The notes: generated by a model from the letters alone, not told the origin. A stretch of 64,000 nt of DNA from Acidobacteria bacterium AB60 (GCA_008682415.1 VANK01000004.1:434001-498000); one strand, 5' to 3'; shown: positions 1 to 8,275, numbered from the stretch's first letter. Numbers and translations: made by a program.

Positions 1-259
1 TGACCGTGGCGGCGACGAGGACGACCGGACCGGCGGCGTTGGAGGGACGGAGGTGGAGCGGGCTGGTCCAGATGGCCATCTGGTCTTTGAGGAGATTGCG
101 CGGGGTGTTGCGGAGGGTGGCCCCATCTTCGGGGGCGACGATGAGGGGCTTGGGGACATCGGGGAGGCCGCTGGGCGGGGCGTCCTGCGCGACGGCGGGA
201 TGGAGGATGGCGAAGAATGACGCGATTGTCAGGAACGAGAGGATGGCTTGGGAGCGCAT
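1..259 (-). CDS. PAP2-family phosphatase, N-terminal part only (likely)
   Basis: An open frame reads from an ATG (complement of 257-259) off the left edge of the window, giving the first 86 residues. It opens with a signal peptide (charged MRSQ, hydrophobic core, likely cleavage after AVA near residue 24), so the product is exported. The following stretch, with RNTPRNLLKDQMAIWTSP near residues 52-69, resembles the N-terminal lead-in of secreted acidobacterial PAP2 phosphatases, which dephosphorylate lipid phosphates such as undecaprenyl pyrophosphate. The catalytic KX6RP and SGH motifs would lie outside the window, so the family call rests on this lead-in alone. It is the last gene of a leftward group; the carbonic anhydrase gene lies just upstream on the same strand with a 58-base gap. 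Confidence 0.55.
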   Translation of the reverse strand, partial: MRSQAILSFLTIASFFAILHPAVAQDAPPSGLPDVPKPLIVAPEDGATLRNTPRNLLKDQMAIWTSPLHLRPSNAAGPVVLVAATV

Positions 260-317
260 GGTTCTATTGTCACGCAGAAGAGACGGTGGGTGGCGAGTTG
301 CGAGTTGCGAGTGATGG

Positions 318-851
318 TTATCGGGCGGGGGTGGCGGGGGACAACTCGGCGAGATAGATGGCGGTGTAGTCGAGGTAGTTCTGGGCGTATTCGAGGATGA
401 GCTTGCGGTCGGAGTCGCCGAGTTCGCGGCGGAGCTTGCCGGGGACGCCGGCCCAGAGGGTGCGCGGGGGGACGACGGTGTGTTCGGGGAGCACGCAGCC
501 GGCGGCGATGATGCTGCCTTCGCCGATGCGGCAGTCGTTGAGGATGGTGACGCCCATGCCGATGAGGCAGGCGTCTTCGACGGTGCATCCGTGGACGGTG
601 GCGTTGTGGCCGATGGTGACCCAGTCGCCCACCTTGACCGCGTAGAGATGGCGCTGGCCGTGGAGGACGGCGCAGTCCTGGACGTTGGAGTTGGCGCCGA
701 CGCGGATGGAGTTGACGTCGCCGCGGAGGACGGCATTCATCCAGACGGAGGAGTTTTCCCCGAGTTCGACATCGCCGAGGACCTGGGCGGACCGATCGAT
801 GTAGCAGGTGGCGGGAATGCGGGGGAGCCGGCCCTGGTAACTGCGGATCAT
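318..851 (-). CDS. gamma-class carbonic anhydrase family protein
   Basis: The 177-residue protein is a left-handed beta-helix of hexapeptide repeats (for example GDVELGENSSVWMNAVLRGD). It carries the three histidines expected as zinc ligands of the gamma carbonic anhydrase / YrdA group at H64, H82 and H87 (LHGQ and GHNATVHGC). Members form trimers with the metal at subunit interfaces and either hydrate CO2 or have unknown substrates, so enzymatic activity is inferred, not shown. Length is normal for the family (about 170-180) and there is no signal peptide, so it is cytoplasmic. The start is the ATG at 851, immediately before the MIRSYQGRLPRI N-terminus typical of this group. It is transcribed towards the PAP2-like gene. 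Confidence 0.88.
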   Translation of the reverse strand: MIRSYQGRLPRIPATCYIDRSAQVLGDVELGENSSVWMNAVLRGDVNSIRVGANSNVQDCAVLHGQRHLYAVKVGDWVTIGHNATVHGCTVEDACLIGMGVTILNDCRIGEGSIIAAGCVLPEHTVVPPRTLWAGVPGKLRRELGDSDRKLILEYAQNYLDYTAIYLAELSPATPAR

Positions 852-953
852 GGGGTGGAGAAGCCTCCTGGGATGAGTGTAGAGGATGGGGTGAGGGAGG
901 GAATAGGGAATAAGGAATGTAGTGGGGGGACTGATCGATGCAGCAGGTCGCGG

Positions 954-1009
954 GGTGAAGAAGTGAAAAGGTGAAGAGGTGAAAAGGTGAAGAGGTGAAG
1001 AGGTGAAGG
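954..1009. repeat. 8-bp tandem repeat (GGTGAARA-type), 7 units
   Basis: Seven consecutive octamers of the form GGTGAAGA / GGTGAAAA run without interruption, one unit starting with A instead of the first G. The tract lies between the carbonic anhydrase start and the PadR operator region. An 8-base unit would shift frame, which fits a non-coding position. It may vary in copy number between strains. Confidence 0.8.
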
Positions 1010-1042
1010 GGTGGGCAACCTATTCGTCACATTCTGGTTCCA

Positions 1043-1089
1043 CCTAGGAGTTCTAGTGGTGTAAGCTCGGGTCACCTAGAACTCCGAGG
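1043..1089. promoter_or_regulatory. operator-like inverted repeat upstream of PadR gene 1
   Basis: Two copies of a 14-mer CCTnGGAGTTCTAG face each other: the left copy starts at 1043 on the plus strand, the right copy ends at 1089 on the minus strand. The shared core GGAGTTCTAG (1047-1056) and its exact complement (1076-1085) are separated by 19 bases. It ends 43 bases before the PadR start codon. PadR proteins bind such dyads as dimers and often repress their own operon, so autoregulation is inferred. Confidence 0.55.
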
Positions 1090-1132
1090 GGAGGGTTTGC
1101 GGGTGGGGAAGAAGAGCGAGGGCGAGGAGCGG

Positions 1133-1507
1133 ATGGCGCAGCGAAGACGAGTGGCCGAGCCGGATGCGGAGATGTTGAAGGGGACGCTGGACATGATGAT
1201 CCTGCGGACGCTGGTGGGCGGGGATGCGCATGGGCACACGATTGCGAAGGTGATCGAGCGGACCTCAGAGGACGTGCTGGAGGTGGAGCAGGGGTCGTTG
1301 TATCCGGCGCTGCACCGGCTGGAGGATCGGGGCTGGGTGTCGTCGTACTGGGGTGCGAGCGAGAACAACCGCAAGGCCAAGTTTTACCGGCTGACGGCGC
1401 TGGGGCGGAAGCGGCTGGTGCGGGAGACGACGCGCTGGCGGCAGATGACGCGGGCGATCGGGCTGGTGATGGGCGAGGAGACGCAGCCGGAAGGAGGCTT
1501 GGGATGA
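1133..1507 (+). CDS. PadR-family transcriptional regulator 1
   Basis: A 124-residue winged-helix protein with the PadR signature: LKGTLDMMILRTLVGGDAHG near the start, then [19 protein letters not shown] and KFYRLTALGRKRL. PadR proteins are dimeric repressors, often of membrane-transporter genes, that respond to antimicrobial or phenolic ligands. The ATG at 1133 is chosen because AGGAG lies 5 bases upstream; a TTG at 1097 would add 12 charged residues not seen in the family. Its stop overlaps the start of the ADOP permease as ATGA, so the two are translationally coupled. An inverted repeat at 1043-1089 is a candidate operator. The paralogous pair at 55032-58135 has the same arrangement. Confidence 0.92.
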   Translation: MAQRRRVAEPDAEMLKGTLDMMILRTLVGGDAHGHTIAKVIERTSEDVLEVEQGSLYPALHRLEDRGWVSSYWGASENNRKAKFYRLTALGRKRLVRETTRWRQMTRAIGLVMGEETQPEGGLG

Positions 1508-4134
1508 GCTTTTACCGCCGCAGGAACGAAGACGCCGAAGTGCAGCAGGAGATGGAGAGTTATCTGGCGGAGGAGATCGCGGAGAACCGTGCGCGGGGCA
1601 TGTCGGCCGAGGAGGCGGAGCGTCGGGCGCGGGTGAAGATGGGCAGCGCGCAGAAGGTGCGCGAGAACCTGTGGCAGCAGAACAGCTTTTCCGCGGAGAA
1701 GCTGTGGCGGGATGTGAAGTACGCGGTGCGGACGCTGTGGCGTTCGCCGGGGTTCTCGCTGATTGCGATTGTGGTGATGGCGCTGTGCATCGGGGCGGCC
1801 ACTTCCCTGTTCACGATCGTGCGGTCGGTGCTGCTGAAGCCGCTTCCCTTTCGCGATCCGGGCAGCCTGGTGATGGTGTATGAGCACTGGCGATCCGCGG
1901 ACGCCAACCGGGACGGGTTCAACTACAACGTGGTATCGCCGGCGGACTTCTTTGACTGGCGGGCGCAGACGCATGGGTTTGAAGACATGGCGGTCTGGCA
2001 CTGGTACGGGTTCAACCTGACCGGCGAGCATGGGGAGCTGCCGGAGGTGGTGCGCGGGGTGGCGGGATCGTGGAATTTGTTTCCGCTGCTGGGGGTGGAG
2101 CCGGCGGTGGGAAGGACGTTCACGCAGGCGGAGGATCATCCGGGCAGCGATGTGGTGATGCTGACGTGGTCTGCGTTCCAGCGAAGGTTTGCGGGGAACG
2201 CGTCGATTGTGGGGCACTCGATTCATCTGGACGGAAAGCCGTACACGGTGGTGGGGGTGCTGCCGGCATCGTTTACGTATCCGGACGCGCGGGTGCAGGT
2301 GTGGGTGCCGTATGCGGCGCCGACCTCGCCGGAGTGGCTGAAGTTCCACGATCATCACCAGAGCTACGTGATTGCGCGGCTGAAGCCGGGGGTGAGCCTG
2401 GAGAACGCGATCAGCCAGGTGAGCGCGGTGCAGTACCAGGAGCACCTGCAGAACCTGCATGCGCCGGTGGCGGAGGATGTGGCGCCGCGGAACATGATCG
2501 ACGACCTGGCGCGGGATGTGAAGAAGCCGCTGATCATCCTGATGTGCGCGGTGGTATGCATGCTGCTGATCGGGTGCCTGAACGTGGCGAACCTGCTGGT
2601 GGCGCGCAGCGCCGCGCGGCAGAAGGAGGTGGCAGTGCGCACGGCCCTGGGAGCGCAGCGCTTCACGCTGGTGCGCGAACAGATGATGGAGAGCCTGCTG
2701 ATCTGCCTGGCGGGGGGCGTGGCGGGGGTGCTGTTGTCGTTCTCGGCGACGCGCTGGCTGGCTTCCTCGTGGAAGGAGCTACCCAGTTCTCAGGGCATTC
2801 ACGTGGATGGCGCGGTGATGGCGTTTGCGTGTGGGCTGGTGGCGGTGGCGGCGCTGGCCGCGGGCATGCTGCCGGCGCTGTCGTCGACGGGAGCGTCGGT
2901 GATGGTTGCGCTGCAGGCGAGTTCGCGCACGGCGGGCGGCAGCAGGACGCGCACGGCGCTGCGCAAGGGCTTGTTGACGGTGGAGATCGCGGTGACGGTG
3001 GTGCTGCTGGTGGGGGCGGGGCTGTTGCTGAAGAGCTTCCTGCGCCTGCAGTCGACCAACCTGGGCTGCGACACGAGCAACCTGCTGACCCTGGGATACA
3101 GTCTGGACAACAAGAAATATGACTCGCATGCGAAGGTGAATGCGTTCAACGAGGCGTTGCTGGCGCGGCTGCGGGCGATGCCGGGGGTGCGCGGGGTGGC
3201 GCTGGGTTCGACGCTGCCGGGAGACGGGTACTCGGGGGACGACGTGTTCACGGTCTCCGAGCATCCGCCGCTTCCGGCAGGGGTGGATCTGCCGGACGCC
3301 ATTTATCGGAAGGCGGATCCGGAGTACTTCAAGACACTGGGGATTCCCCTGCTGAAGGGGCGGTACTTTACCGAGCAGGATCGCGACCAGACGCCGTACC
3401 GGATCATCATCAGCAGCCAGTTGGCGCGGCAGTACTTTCCGGGCGAGGACCCGATCGGCAAGCACCTGCGCATTCCGGCGGTGGACGACAAGAATACCTT
3501 CGAGATTATCGGGGTGGTGGGGGACACGCTCTACCTGGTGGGCAAGCCTTCGAAGGCGATGTTCTATTTCCCGATCCTGAGCGGCAAGACCGATGACGGC
3601 TTTGCGCTGGCGGTGCGCACGGATTCCAATCCGCTGGGGATGTCGATTCCCGTGCAGAAACAGATTGCGGCGCTCGATCCAGAGCTGCCGGTGTCTGATG
3701 TGATGACGCTGGACCAGGTGATTGGCGAATCGCTGCTGAGCGCAAGCTTCAGCGCGACGATCGTGCTGGCGTTTGCGGTGTTGTCTCTGGTGCTGGCGTG
3801 CGTGGGGCTGTACGGAGTTCTGTCGTACCTGATGACGCTGCGGATGACGGAGCTGGGGATCCGGATCGCGCTGGGGGCGCAGCGGCAGGAGTTGCTGCGG
3901 CTGATGCTGTTCGACGGGATGCGGCCGGCGTTTCTCGGCCTGGGGTTCGGCCTGCTTGCGGGAGCAGCGGCGACGCAGGCGATCGCGTCAATGCTGTACG
4001 GGACGAGGCCGCTGGATCCGGCGGTATTCGCCGTTGTGACAGGCGCGTTGCTGGGGGTGTCGATGCTGGCATGCCTGGTGCCGGCGTGGCGGGCGTCGCG
4101 GCTGGACCCGATGCAGGCGCTGCGTACGGAATAA
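1504..4134 (+). CDS. ABC transporter permease, ADOP family (MacB/FtsX-like) 1
   Basis: This 876-residue protein has the two-copy FtsX/MacB architecture of acidobacterial 'ADOP' permeases. A cytoplasmic helical prefix (residues 1-75, with EVQQEMESYLAEEIAEN) precedes TM1 (about 84-107), a MacB-type periplasmic domain, TM2-4 (about 342-367, 399-420, 439-460), TM5 (489-510), a second periplasmic domain and TM6-8 (753-775, 812-832, 840-862). FtsX signatures such as RSAARQKEVAVRTALGAQR and RMTELGIRIALGAQRQEL follow the helices. No ATP-binding domain is fused or adjacent, so the partner ATPase must be encoded elsewhere. It shares ATGA with the PadR gene. Efflux or envelope stress work is inferred from MacB; the substrate is unknown. 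Confidence 0.92.
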   Translation: MSFYRRRNEDAEVQQEMESYLAEEIAENRARGMSAEEAERRARVKMGSAQKVRENLWQQNSFSAEKLWRDVKYAVRTLWRSPGFSLIAIVVMALCIGAATSLFTIVRSVLLKPLPFRDPGSLVMVYEHWRSADANRDGFNYNVVSPADFFDWRAQTHGFEDMAVWHWYGFNLTGEHGELPEVVRGVAGSWNLFPLLGVEPAVGRTFTQAEDHPGSDVVMLTWSAFQRRFAGNASIVGHSIHLDGKPYTVVGVLPASFTYPDARVQVWVPYAAPTSPEWLKFHDHHQSYVIARLKPGVSLENAISQVSAVQYQEHLQNLHAPVAEDVAPRNMIDDLARDVKKPLIILMCAVVCMLLIGCLNVANLLVARSAARQKEVAVRTALGAQRFTLVREQMMESLLICLAGGVAGVLLSFSATRWLASSWKELPSSQGIHVDGAVMAFACGLVAVAALAAGMLPALSSTGASVMVALQASSRTAGGSRTRTALRKGLLTVEIAVTVVLLVGAGLLLKSFLRLQSTNLGCDTSNLLTLGYSLDNKKYDSHAKVNAFNEALLARLRAMPGVRGVALGSTLPGDGYSGDDVFTVSEHPPLPAGVDLPDAIYRKADPEYFKTLGIPLLKGRYFTEQDRDQTPYRIIISSQLARQYFPGEDPIGKHLRIPAVDDKNTFEIIGVVGDTLYLVGKPSKAMFYFPILSGKTDDGFALAVRTDSNPLGMSIPVQKQIAALDPELPVSDVMTLDQVIGESLLSASFSATIVLAFAVLSLVLACVGLYGVLSYLMTLRMTELGIRIALGAQRQELLRLMLFDGMRPAFLGLGFGLLAGAAATQAIASMLYGTRPLDPAVFAVVTGALLGVSMLACLVPAWRASRLDPMQALRTE

Positions 4135-4158
4135 AGCTGAAGGGAAGGCACGAAACGG

Positions 4159-4204
4159 GAGCCCGGCGGGCCGCACTATGACGGTGTGGCCGCCGGGCTC
4201 TTTC
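4159..4204 (+). terminator. hairpin terminator after ADOP permease 1
   Basis: GAGCCCGGCGG (4159-4169) pairs exactly with CCGCCGGGCTC (4190-4200), and the stem can extend inwards through GCCGCA/TGTGGC. A short T-run (TTTCG) follows. It starts 25 bases after the permease stop codon, so it fits a Rho-independent terminator, although the U-tract is short. Confidence 0.7.
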
Positions 4205-4446
4205 GCTGGATCAATACCGGGAGGCGGTCTTGTTCCGGAAAAGAAAGTCGTTTGCAATGGGACGGCACTTCTTTGCGCCAGAGCAAGGTACTGGTATTTT
4301 CCCTAGCTATGATCCAAGGACGATTTGGGATAGCCTCTGCGCAACTGGACTCCGCGGTGGAGCGGGCGTGGAATTCTGCCCTGGCGTGGACCGAAGCGGC
4401 CTGATTTCAGGCCTCGCTTCCACCCATGCAAGACTGGGGGCAGGCT
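4205..4446. other. intergenic region, no gene seen
   Basis: Between the ADOP terminator and the rpsU promoter no open frame has recognisable protein features. Short ORFs here (for example 4230-4772 in the plus direction) run through rpsU in another frame and are not supported. No repeat or RNA signature was noticed. Confidence 0.5.
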
Positions 4447-4474
4447 TTCACAAGTTCCATGAGTCCAGTATGAT
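4447..4474 (+). promoter_or_regulatory. sigma-70-type promoter of rpsU
   Basis: TTCACA (4447-4452, 5 of 6 to the -35 consensus) is followed by a 16-base spacer and TATGAT (4469-4474, 5 of 6 to the -10 consensus). Transcription would begin near 4481, leaving a leader of about 30 bases that contains the strong GGAGGTGGGGAG ribosome-binding site. This is the best-looking promoter in the first 10 kb, as expected for a ribosomal protein gene. Confidence 0.6.
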
Positions 4475-4512
4475 ACAGGCTAGCCCCTTGGCAGGTTTGG
4501 AGGTGGGGAGTT

Positions 4513-4710
4513 TTGGCAGAGGTTCGTGTACAAGAAGGCGAGCCGCTGGAGAACGCGCTGCGCCGATTCAAGCGCAAGGTTCAGCAGGAAGACATCATCA
4601 AGGAAGTGAAGCGTCATTCCTACTATTTGAAGCCGGGCGAGAAGAAGCGCGTGAAGGCAGCACTGGCGCGCAAGCGGAATCGCAAGAAGGCTCGCAAAGA
4701 GCAGGACTAA
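4513..4710 (+). CDS. rpsU: 30S ribosomal protein S21
   Basis: The 65-residue basic protein matches S21: AEVRVQEGEPLENALRRFKR, KVQQEDIIKEVKRHSYY, and a lysine/arginine-rich tail (RKRNRKKARKEQD). S21 binds the 30S platform next to the anti-Shine-Dalgarno region and helps initiation. The start is TTG at 4513: a purine-rich GGAGGTGGGGAG lies just upstream, the second residue is Ala as in most S21 proteins, and no in-frame ATG exists. Length is normal. A promoter is visible at 4447-4474. It is monocistronic here, not in the rpsU-dnaG-rpoD order of Proteobacteria. Confidence 0.95.
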   Translation: MAEVRVQEGEPLENALRRFKRKVQQEDIIKEVKRHSYYLKPGEKKRVKAALARKRNRKKARKEQD

Positions 4711-4718
4711 GGCCAGGA

Positions 4719-4750
4719 TCTGCCGGGGCGTGGGTGCATGCTCCGGCAGA
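4719..4750 (+). terminator. hairpin after rpsU (weak terminator candidate)
   Basis: TCTGCCGG (4719-4726) and CCGGCAGA (4743-4750) form a perfect 8-bp stem with a 16-base loop 8 bases after the rpsU stop. No T-run follows, so it may stabilise the mRNA end or be a Rho-assisted stop. Confidence 0.4.
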
Positions 4751-5059
4751 GACTGAGAAGCACAGGTTTTGAAGAAAGCCGGTTGCTGGCGGAATGGACA
4801 ACAGCCCGGTGCGGTTTCTGCAAGCCCCAACAGGAAAGCCAAGGATGGGGTGAAGCTGTAACGGTGAAGTACATGGCACGGCTGCGCCGGTTTGCATCGG
4901 CGCTACACTCCGGTCTTCCAGTCGAAGGAAGCCGCTTGCGCCGCCCCTCTTAGCGGCCCGGGCCCTTGTTTGGGAAAGACGAGCGAGACAGGGAACGGGA
5001 CGGCATCAGCAGAATCATGGCCGGTTCAGAACGTTGCCCTGCGTTCGGGGAAGCCGGAC
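4751..5059. other. intergenic region before zinc-ribbon gene
   Basis: About 300 bases without a supported gene. A plus-strand frame extends upstream of the zinc-ribbon gene from 4892, but its extra 56 residues are low in structure and lack family similarity, so they are treated as leader. Confidence 0.5.
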
Positions 5060-5380
5060 ATGGAATTCACAGATCGCGTACTCAAGTGCATAGATTGCGG
5101 AGAAGAGTTCGTCTTCACCGCGGGCGAGCAGCTATTTTTCCACGACAAACAGTTCAAGAACGATCCCAAGCGCTGCAAGCAGTGCAAGGCCAAGCGTGCG
5201 AACGGGGGCCCGCGAGTACGCACGGAGACGCGGACCAAGTGTTCTTCGTGCGGGGAAGAGACGACGGTTCCCTTCCGACCGACGCAGGGGCGCCCGGTGC
5301 TGTGCCGATCCTGTTTCCAGAAGGTGCAGGCCGCGCCACCCGCGGCCCCGCCGCAGAGCCCGATGGCGGGTTCTCGCTAG
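5060..5380 (+). CDS. zinc-ribbon domain-containing protein
   Basis: The 106-residue product has two zinc-ribbon halves. The first, MEFTDRVLKCIDCGEEFVFT followed by CKQCKAKR, gives CxxC...CxxC. The second is KCSSCGEETTVPFRPTQGRP followed by CRSCF, again CxxC...CxxC. This matches the small CxxC-x-CxxC family ('zinc-binding protein') common near ribosomal or cold-shock genes, of unknown biochemical role; nucleic acid or protein binding is likely. The ATG at 5060 is chosen because the family begins with MEF-x-D-x-x-L-x-C; longer frames start at 4892. The C-terminal tail is rich in Ala/Pro. It lies downstream of rpsU on the same strand and faces purD. Confidence 0.82.
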   Translation: MEFTDRVLKCIDCGEEFVFTAGEQLFFHDKQFKNDPKRCKQCKAKRANGGPRVRTETRTKCSSCGEETTVPFRPTQGRPVLCRSCFQKVQAAPPAAPPQSPMAGSR

Positions 5381-5404
5381 GCGGGTGACGGGGGGAAGCA
5401 CGGG

Positions 5405-6682
5405 CTATCTGGCGCGTTTGAGCGCGCGATGGCCGATGTCGCGCCTGAAGTACATTCCTTCGAAGTGAATTTCTCCGATGGCCTGGTAGGCGCGGCCCAG
5501 CGCCTGCTGGAGCGAGTCGGCTGCGGCAGTCACGGCGAGGACGCGGCCGCCGCTGGTGATGACCTGTCCGTTGGGGGCGGCGGTGCCGGAGTGGAATACC
5601 TCCACGCCGGGGATGCGGCGGGCAGCGTCGAGGCCGGTGATGGGGAATCCTGTCTCGTAACGGCCTGGATACCCGGAGGAGCTGGCGATGACGCACGCGG
5701 AGGCTCCCTGGGTCCAGCGCAATTCGATCTCGGCGAGTCGGCCATCGATGCAGGCCTGCATGGCTTCGACCAGATCGCTTTCAAGACGGACGAGGATGGC
5801 CTGCGTTTCTGGGTCGCCGAAGCGGGCGTTGAATTCGAGGACCTGCGGGCCGCGCGCGGTCATCATGAGGCCGATGTAGAGGACCCCGACGTAGGGAGTC
5901 TCCTCGTCGGCCATGCCGCGGACGGCGGGTTCGGCGATGTGGTGCAGGATCCATTCACTCATATGGGGGTCGAGCAGGGTGTCTGTGGTGTAGACGCCCA
6001 TACCGCCGGTGTTGGGTCCGGTGTCGCCTTCGCCGATGCGCTTGTGGTCCTGCGCGGGGACCAGGGGTACAACGTGCTTGCTGTCGGTGAGGCAGAGGAA
6101 GCTGATCTCCTCGCCTTCAAGAAACTCTTCGATGACGACCTGCCGTTCCTGCTCGCCTAGGAGGGTTCCGGCGAAGAGTCCCTGAGCAGCTTCGAGCGCG
6201 GTTCGGCGGGACTGGCACATGATGACGCCTTTGCCGGAGGCGAGGCCATCGGCCTTGACCACCATGGGGGGGTGGAACATGTCGAGCGCCTGTTCGACCT
6301 CGGCGGGGCTGCTACAGACGGCGTAGCGAGCGGTGGAGATTTGATGACGCTGGAGGAAGCGCTTGGCGAAGCCCTTGCTGGTTTCAAGCATGGCGGCCTC
6401 GCGGGTGGGGCCGAAGACGCGAAAGCCGCGTTGCTGCAGGGCGTCCACGATGCCGAGGGCGAGAGGAAGTTCAGGGCCGACGATGGTGAGGCCGGGCTGG
6501 TGCGTCTCGACCAGGTGAACCATGGCCTCGAGGCTTTTCAAATCGACGGGAACGCAGCGCGCGATGGAAGCCATGCCGCCATTGCCGGGGGCACAGATCA
6601 ACTCAGTGACGCGGGGACTGCGGCGGACCGACCAAGCCAGCGCATGTTCGCGGCCGCCGGATCCGAGGATGAGAACTTTCAT
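5405..6682 (-). CDS. purD: phosphoribosylamine--glycine ligase
   Basis: PurD joins phosphoribosylamine and glycine using ATP in the second step of de novo purine synthesis. The 425-residue length and motifs are standard: N-terminal MKVLILGSGGREHALAW nucleotide-fold start, PGNGG, ATP-grasp segments VVKADGLASGKGV and NTGGMGVYTTD, and metal-binding ARFGDPETQ. The C-terminal PurD domain follows. The start is the ATG at 6682, 18 bases before a divergent, probably untranslated stretch. No other pur gene is in the window, so it is a stand-alone locus, as is common outside Proteobacteria. It is transcribed away from miaA and converges on the zinc-ribbon gene. Confidence 0.97.
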   Translation of the reverse strand: MKVLILGSGGREHALAWSVRRSPRVTELICAPGNGGMASIARCVPVDLKSLEAMVHLVETHQPGLTIVGPELPLALGIVDALQQRGFRVFGPTREAAMLETSKGFAKRFLQRHQISTARYAVCSSPAEVEQALDMFHPPMVVKADGLASGKGVIMCQSRRTALEAAQGLFAGTLLGEQERQVVIEEFLEGEEISFLCLTDSKHVVPLVPAQDHKRIGEGDTGPNTGGMGVYTTDTLLDPHMSEWILHHIAEPAVRGMADEETPYVGVLYIGLMMTARGPQVLEFNARFGDPETQAILVRLESDLVEAMQACIDGRLAEIELRWTQGASACVIASSSGYPGRYETGFPITGLDAARRIPGVEVFHSGTAAPNGQVITSGGRVLAVTAAADSLQQALGRAYQAIGEIHFEGMYFRRDIGHRALKRAR

Positions 6683-6920
6683 TGCTCGCCTTTCGCGCGG
6701 TGCCGCCGGGGCTGCAACCCGATTCCGCCGGGCGCGGAGCGAATCTTTCCGGAAGAAAGAGCCGTGCGCCTGGCAGATGGGACAGACGGAAACGACGGGT
6801 CCGCCGTAACGGGCTCGGTGAAGTGCCGATGCTCCGAAAGGTTATGGTCGGAAATGGGGCGGGGGCAAGTCAAACGCGCTCGTCACAACTCCTATACTGG
6901 TGCGGGGCTGGGGAGCGGGG

Positions 6921-7106
6921 ATGAGCCGGTCGCGCAGGACGACGGAAGACGAGGGAAGCCGCGATGCGCGGCGCCTGGAGCAGCGCAGGCAGTTCCGGCG
7001 GAATCAGATGTTCGGTTTGCTGATTGCGGCGGGACTGGTCATTCTGTGGACGCTGTACCGCACGAATAGCGCGTGGATCTTCCCCGCGGGCTGGTGGCGC
7101 TTTTGA
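6921..7106 (+). CDS. small single-pass membrane protein upstream of miaA
   Basis: A 61-residue protein with a highly charged N-terminus (MSRSRRTTEDEGSRDARRLE, then RRQFRRN) followed by one membrane helix (FGLLIAAGLVILWTLYR, about residues 31-47) and a short aromatic tail ending PAGWWRF. The positive-inside rule places the charged half in the cytoplasm. The ATG at 6921 has GGGGAGCGGGG just upstream. The stop lies 46 bases before the miaA start, so co-transcription is likely. A TATACT hexamer at 6893-6898 could serve as the -10 box. I do not recognise a function; similar short anchors with Arg/Glu-rich heads are found in many bacteria. Confidence 0.6.
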   Translation: MSRSRRTTEDEGSRDARRLEQRRQFRRNQMFGLLIAAGLVILWTLYRTNSAWIFPAGWWRF

Positions 7107-7152
7107 GCGGCCGGCAGCGGGAAGCGAGGGTCCGAATCTCAGGAGCGACGGG

Positions 7153-8118
7153 GTGAACGCGATCAGCGGAGAAGAGTTGGGAAGGCGCGATCCGCTGGTG
7201 GTTCTGCTGCTGGGACCGACGGGCAGCGGCAAGACCGCGCTGTCACTGCGGCTTGCCGAGGAGTTTGGCGGCGAGATTGTGAGCTGCGATTCGGTGGCCG
7301 TTTATCGCGGGATGGACCTGGGCAGCGCGAAGCCGACACGGGCAGAACGGGAACGCGTACCGCATCACCTGGTGGATGTGGCGTATCCCGACCAGCCTTT
7401 TACCGCAGGGGCTTACAGCAGAGCGGGGCGGCAGGCGCTGGGCGAGATTGCGGGCCGGGGGCGACTGCCTGTTGTGACAGGCGGCACTGGACTTTACCTT
7501 CGAGCACTTACGGAGGGGCTGTTTGCGGGCCCGGAGCGGCAGGAGGATGTGCGCGAGCGGCTTCGGCGGAGCCAGGAGCGGCATGGAAGCGGCTGGCTGC
7601 ACCGGATGCTGCGGCGTGTGGATGCGGTTTCGGCGGCGCGGATCCATGCCAACGATGTGCCGAAGCTGATTCGCGCGCTGGAGGTTTGCCTGGCGGCGCG
7701 GCGGCCGATGTCGGCGGTGTTGGGGCGCGATCCTCTCCGCGGCTTCCGTTTGCTGCGCATTGGGCTGAATCCGCCGCGGACGGAGCTTTATGCGCGACTG
7801 AATGAGCGCTGTGCCGGGATGTTCGCGGCGGGACTGGTGGAGGAGACGCGCGGTCTGCTGGATCGCTACGGTGCGGTGAAGGCGCTGGATTCTCTGGGAT
7901 ACCGGCAGGCCCGCGCCGTGCTTGCCGGGGCGATGACCGAGGCCGAAGCGATTGTGTCCACGCAGCAGGGCCACCGCAACTATGCGAAGCGGCAGCTCAC
8001 GTGGTTTCGACGGGAGCCGGACGTGCATTGGATCGACGACTTTGGGGATGCGGCGGAGACGGCCGGAGAGGCGATCCAACAGATACGAACGGCCGAAGCG
8101 GCCGAGGCGCGTGGTTGA
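7153..8118 (+). CDS. miaA: tRNA dimethylallyltransferase
   Basis: MiaA transfers a dimethylallyl group to A37 of tRNAs reading codons that start with U. The motifs are clear: P-loop LLLGPTGSGKTALSLRL, DSVAVYRGMDLGSAKPT, HHLVDVAYPDQPFTAGAY, GGTGLYLRALTEGLF, and the C-terminal DSLGYRQA and QGHRNYAKRQLTWFR tRNA-binding segments. A GTG at 7153 is used as start, with AGGAG 8 bases upstream, giving 321 residues, normal for the family; the frame extends upstream to 7024 but overlaps the small membrane protein gene and lacks similarity. The gene follows the membrane protein gene on the same strand. Confidence 0.95.
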   Translation: MNAISGEELGRRDPLVVLLLGPTGSGKTALSLRLAEEFGGEIVSCDSVAVYRGMDLGSAKPTRAERERVPHHLVDVAYPDQPFTAGAYSRAGRQALGEIAGRGRLPVVTGGTGLYLRALTEGLFAGPERQEDVRERLRRSQERHGSGWLHRMLRRVDAVSAARIHANDVPKLIRALEVCLAARRPMSAVLGRDPLRGFRLLRIGLNPPRTELYARLNERCAGMFAAGLVEETRGLLDRYGAVKALDSLGYRQARAVLAGAMTEAEAIVSTQQGHRNYAKRQLTWFRREPDVHWIDDFGDAAETAGEAIQQIRTAEAAEARG

Positions 8119-8275
8119 TTGCGGGCCGGTCAGTCGCTGCCGCGCTGAATCCTTTGGCTCCTGCGAACACTCTTTTGTGGAGGGCAGCGGTGACTTTGAA
8201 CACTGGCTACCCCATTTAGACTGAACCGTGGCAAACGGCGCCGCTGCGGAGGCGAGCGCGGGATGGGAGCACGCA

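Noticed and set aside
1384..2460. 358-residue minus-strand frame opposite ADOP permease 1
   Set aside because: His/Arg/Leu-rich shadow without recognisable domains.
4892..5059. N-terminal extension of the zinc-ribbon protein
   Set aside because: The extra residues have no similarity and the family begins at the ATG at 5060.
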